Positions 61,001-64,000 of a stretch of DNA of 64,000 bases are shown piece by piece. How positions within the stretch are numbered: position 1 is the stretch's first letter; each line of letters opens with the position of its first letter. Where the stretch lies: NCBI GenBank assembly GCA_013397455.1, contig VYZB01000380.1, positions 281,744-345,743 of the forward strand, written 5' to 3'. Made by a program: the position numbers and the translations under genes. The stretch comes from Crotophaga sulcirostris. Taxonomy: Eukaryota > Chordata > Aves > Cuculiformes > Crotophagidae. The notes beneath the pieces are model-generated. The model was not told where the DNA came from, did not search any database, and saw nothing but the letters and a program-made list of their open reading frames with translations.

Positions 61001-62492
61001 GTCGCAATGGCTGGTTCTATCAGTTCCGCCAAAAATAACTTTGAGGGCTAAGAGAATTAAAATGTTAACTTACTGAGAGAAAGAAAAATAATCTGCTCTT
61101 TCTACAAACAGCCTTTCACTGTAGCTGCCTCAGCAATACTCAGTAGGGTAAGATTTTCATTTTAGTTGCTATTAAAGACCATATGAAAATATATGGCAGA
61201 GTCTCCTCTGAAATAGGAGATTGATTCATTTTATTTTGTTTTACAATCAGAGATGAATTATGCATTACTGCACAGCTTCTGAAGGATTTAATGGTACTTC
61301 TTGCAGATATTTAGAATTATCTGACAAACATATGATATGCACAAAGAATTTTGTTCTTTTGAAACATTTAAAGCTGGAGATGAAGATTTAAGTGCTAAAT
61401 GCTGAGGTGCTTCTTATCAGAACATAATGATCTACATTTTAGCGCTACCGTGTTAGTGATATTTGAACAAGAATAAAACTATGTGTTTCTTCTTTGTGTG
61501 AGATGCATGATATTTATGTTCAGCATGTATTTGTACATATACTCTTAGAGGTAGGAATGAATGGGACTTGGAACCTTGCACGAAGTGAGTAAGATATATA
61601 GAGCAAACTAAACCTGCAATTATCAGTATTTATTGTTTCTGTCTACTGCTTCTCTCCTATAATAGAAATAGGTAATGGTTGGGTGAAATGCATGGACATG
61701 ATTAACCTATTTTCAGATAGAGAGCAATGAGATCACTGGAATTTAGCAAATATTGCTTCAAATGCTTGTTGTGTTTTATTTCTTAAAGTTTAACTGTCTC
61801 ACTGAAATAAATATACGATACACTGTGACACTCCATCAGTGAATCTGTCCGTGTCTGGAATGTTTCCCAGGACCTCCTTGAAAGAAGATTTTTTTATGTC
61901 AAGGGATTCTTTCTCATTACATAGCTCTAAATATTGGAAATACATTCACCAAATGGCCATATGTCAGGATATCTCATCGTTATTATCTAACAGATAATTT
62001 AGTGAAAAACTGAGTCAATGCCTTCCATCAAATCTGGTTATAAACAACAGCTAATGAAACTTATGTCTTGAGAGGTCTCAGGAGTGTATGTTTTCCTAAT
62101 TAGAATGATATTTTAATGCTGAAGTGGCTGAGCGTTTTGATGGTAGGGTGGGATGGTGGTGGTGGTGGTGGCCTGCACCATTGTTGCACTGAAGTTAGAA
62201 GCTCGCTTCTCTCTTTTGCTCTCTGACTGTAGTGGTGGAACATCTTTAACTCGCATTGCAGACAGAGAGATTTGTATGGGATATTTTTGTGGTTTGGAAA
62301 GTATGGAAGACTAAAAATCTCCTAAGAATGCTGCAAAACAGAGTTGAACCATCTTTCTGGAGAGATACTGAAAGGAATGGGCAAGACCTGTGGGCCAGTA
62401 AGTTCAGGAGAAAAAAGGGAGCACTGATAGCAATACTCAATGACAAGTGATTTTTTTTGCCTACCACTGAATAGAAAAAACTAAGGTGTAGG
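52091..62492. other. Intergenic stretch without recognisable genes
   Basis: About 10.4 kb of AT-rich desert with no CR1 or LTR that I recognise. It includes a T15-A-T11 run at 55814-55840 and a TGG run at about 62156-62171. The longest open frames (53147-53572 and 60320-60688, both minus) have no domains and ordinary non-coding composition. Confidence 0.6.
55814..55840. repeat. Poly-T tract (T15-A-T11)
   Basis: A simple homopolymer run. No adjoining element or duplication is visible, so I do not treat it as the tail of a retrocopy. Confidence 0.9.
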
Positions 62493-62580
62493 CATAGAAT
62501 CATAGAGTCATAGAATCATAGAATCATAGAATAGTCCAGTTGGAAAAGACCTTTGAGATCATCGAGTCCAACCGTACCTG
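62493..62580 (-). mobile_element. CR1 LINE 3'-UTR fragment
   Basis: It begins with about four and a half copies of the terminal octamer ('catagaatcatagagtcata' and onward). It continues into 'ccagttggaaaagaccttt' and 'gagatcatcgagtccaaccg', the antisense of the CR1 3' UTR. Only this end was inserted or survives. A small duplication of CATAGAAGATG follows at about 62582-62604. Confidence 0.92.
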
Positions 62581-63784
62581 TCATAGAAGATGACATAGAA
62601 GATGTCACCTCCACAAAGCCTTTTCCTATCAGGGCAGTGGAGTCTCTGTTGCTGTAAATAATAACCTAGAGCTGGTATGAAAACTTCTACAAACATACAG
62701 AAAGAAACAGCAAGGGTATTTTCATAATTCTGCACTCCCTGATTTGCAAGCATGTCTGTGCTGATCTCTCTCTGCGTAGATCAGGATGTGCTGCAGCGTG
62801 ATAGCTATACTTTTACTGGCTTGTTCAAAGAATTACAAAATCTGCATTTTCTTCCCAAGAAAATATGTTGTAACATCTATTCAATTGTTTCATGCACACA
62901 AATCACCGGTGTCTGGCATCTACATAGGCAGCTTCTATCCCATGGTAAATCTGGAGATTAAGGAGGCAAAGGAACATTTCTCCATTGCTGTTAAATACTA
63001 TTTTTAGATATCTCTAGTGTTTTAAACTCTGCATTTGGACCTACATCATACTTGAGCTATTCCTGCTCTTTAAAAAAACCTGCAGACTGGACAATCTTTA
63101 AAGGTTTTAACCTGTTAGATGTGGCTGGCGTCCAGGAAATTATGGCAAGGCATACTTTAGAGCATGAAATATGTCTTCTGAGGTGGAAATAAGTACTCCA
63201 GAGGAAAAAGAGTGTCACTACTCCGTAAAACAGTCATCACTCTTTCCCAGGCTTTCTAAGGGACTCTGAAAAACAGGACATTGTTTCTAAACTGCTACAC
63301 TCAGAACTGGCACAATTTGCAGCAACGTTTATGGTGCCAAAGAGGCAAATGTGGCATGGAAGACTGCATTCAAAGAGTAGCTCAAGACACTAGTTTTAAA
63401 TTACTCTTCTCAGGCCTGTGACTGGGTAGATAAATGATACTCATTTTTTTGAGTACAGAAAAGAAATAATGAATTTACAGCACTCTGCCTTTATTAGTAT
63501 AAAGGTAAAAAAAGTGCTGGGAGGTGGTGCAGCTCTCCAGTCTTTATAGTCCTCATCCTCGCTGTAGTGGCCATGCTCTTAGAACGAGCAGTGTGCAGTT
63601 TTTCTGCTGCAGGTCAGCTTGCAGTCTTCTCGTATGGGGGTCTGAGAATATGTTTCCCCAAAAATTCTCAAATCCTAAGGCAAATTATGCATCCCAGAAT
63701 TTCAGTTACATTTTAAAATATATAAATATAACAGAGCAGACTACTTTAAGCCAAAACTACTTTTTGAGTGCAACACCTGTATTG
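62581..63784. other. Intergenic stretch without recognisable genes
   Basis: It lies between two CR1 copies. Slightly GC-richer sequence at about 63510-63640 is unassigned. No gene is seen. Confidence 0.55.
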
Positions 63785-64000
63785 TATAAGTCCAAATGTC
63801 GGGTACTCCATTTTGGACACAACAATCCCATGCATAGATATAGACTAGGGACGGAGTGGCTGGAGAGTAGTCAGTCGGAAAGGGACCTGGGAGTGCTGGT
63901 TGACAGGAAGCTCAACATGAGCCAGCAGTGTGCCCAGGTGGCCAAGAAGGCCAATGGCATCCTGGCCTGCATTAGGAATAGTGTGGCGAGCAGGACCAGA
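63785..64000 (+). mobile_element. Young CR1 LINE, 5'-truncated, continues past the window
   Basis: It matches the copy at 22472-23630 from its codon 'aag tcc aaa tgt' (22842 there). I count about nine differences by eye over the 212 shared bases. The ORF2 frame is open throughout: [39 protein letters not shown] and onward to the right edge. It is of the same young subfamily. The 3' end lies outside the window. Confidence 0.95.

Noticed and set aside
1..64000. Prokaryotic-style features (CRISPR, operons, phage, toxin-antitoxin systems)
   Set aside because: The sequence is clearly avian nuclear DNA with intron, CR1 and LTR content; nothing supports such systems.

Overview
This window is vertebrate, almost certainly bird, nuclear DNA. 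The sequence is AT-rich and gene-poor, and it carries many CR1 LINE copies of avian type plus one solo LTR of an ERVL-like family that I recognise from bird genomes. There are no operons, CRISPR arrays or prokaryotic genes. Most open frames in the window are short, begin at non-ATG codons and look like chance.

The one protein-coding gene I can name is at the left edge. Positions 2275-2384 (+) are the terminal coding exon of RSPO2 (R-spondin 2). Bases 1-2274 are the end of its last intron. About 1.9 kb of 3' UTR follows, with the best poly(A) signal at 4311. From memory of mammalian and chicken gene order, the 3' side of RSPO2 faces ANGPT1 across a long intergenic interval. The remaining ~60 kb would then be part of that gene desert.

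Layout: RSPO2 end (1-4330); CR1 tail (4734-4930); solo LTR with a 5-bp target duplication (6251-7348); possible older LTR relic (12380-12690); CR1 (-) at 18327-18822; an odd GC-rich block built on a CTG/GGCCTG array (18950-19450); CR1 RT fragment (-) at 20480-21150; a young CR1 (+) with a nearly open RT frame (22472-23630); a tetranucleotide array and two stacked CR1 tails (25853-26510); short CR1 tails at 32712, 38558 and 62493; two internally deleted CR1s (-) at 40101-40930 and 43655-45008, the first ending in a 15-unit GAATA array; a tRNA-like relic (46669-46732); an exon-like open frame with a nearby poly(A) signal (51694-52090); and a young CR1 running off the right edge (63785-64000).

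I did not find an undescribed biological system. The items most worth checking are the exon-like frame near 51.7 kb, the GC-rich CTG-array block near 19 kb, and the cluster of Pumilio-like motifs in the RSPO2 3' UTR. All identifications come from reading the sequence and from memory of the families; no database search was run.
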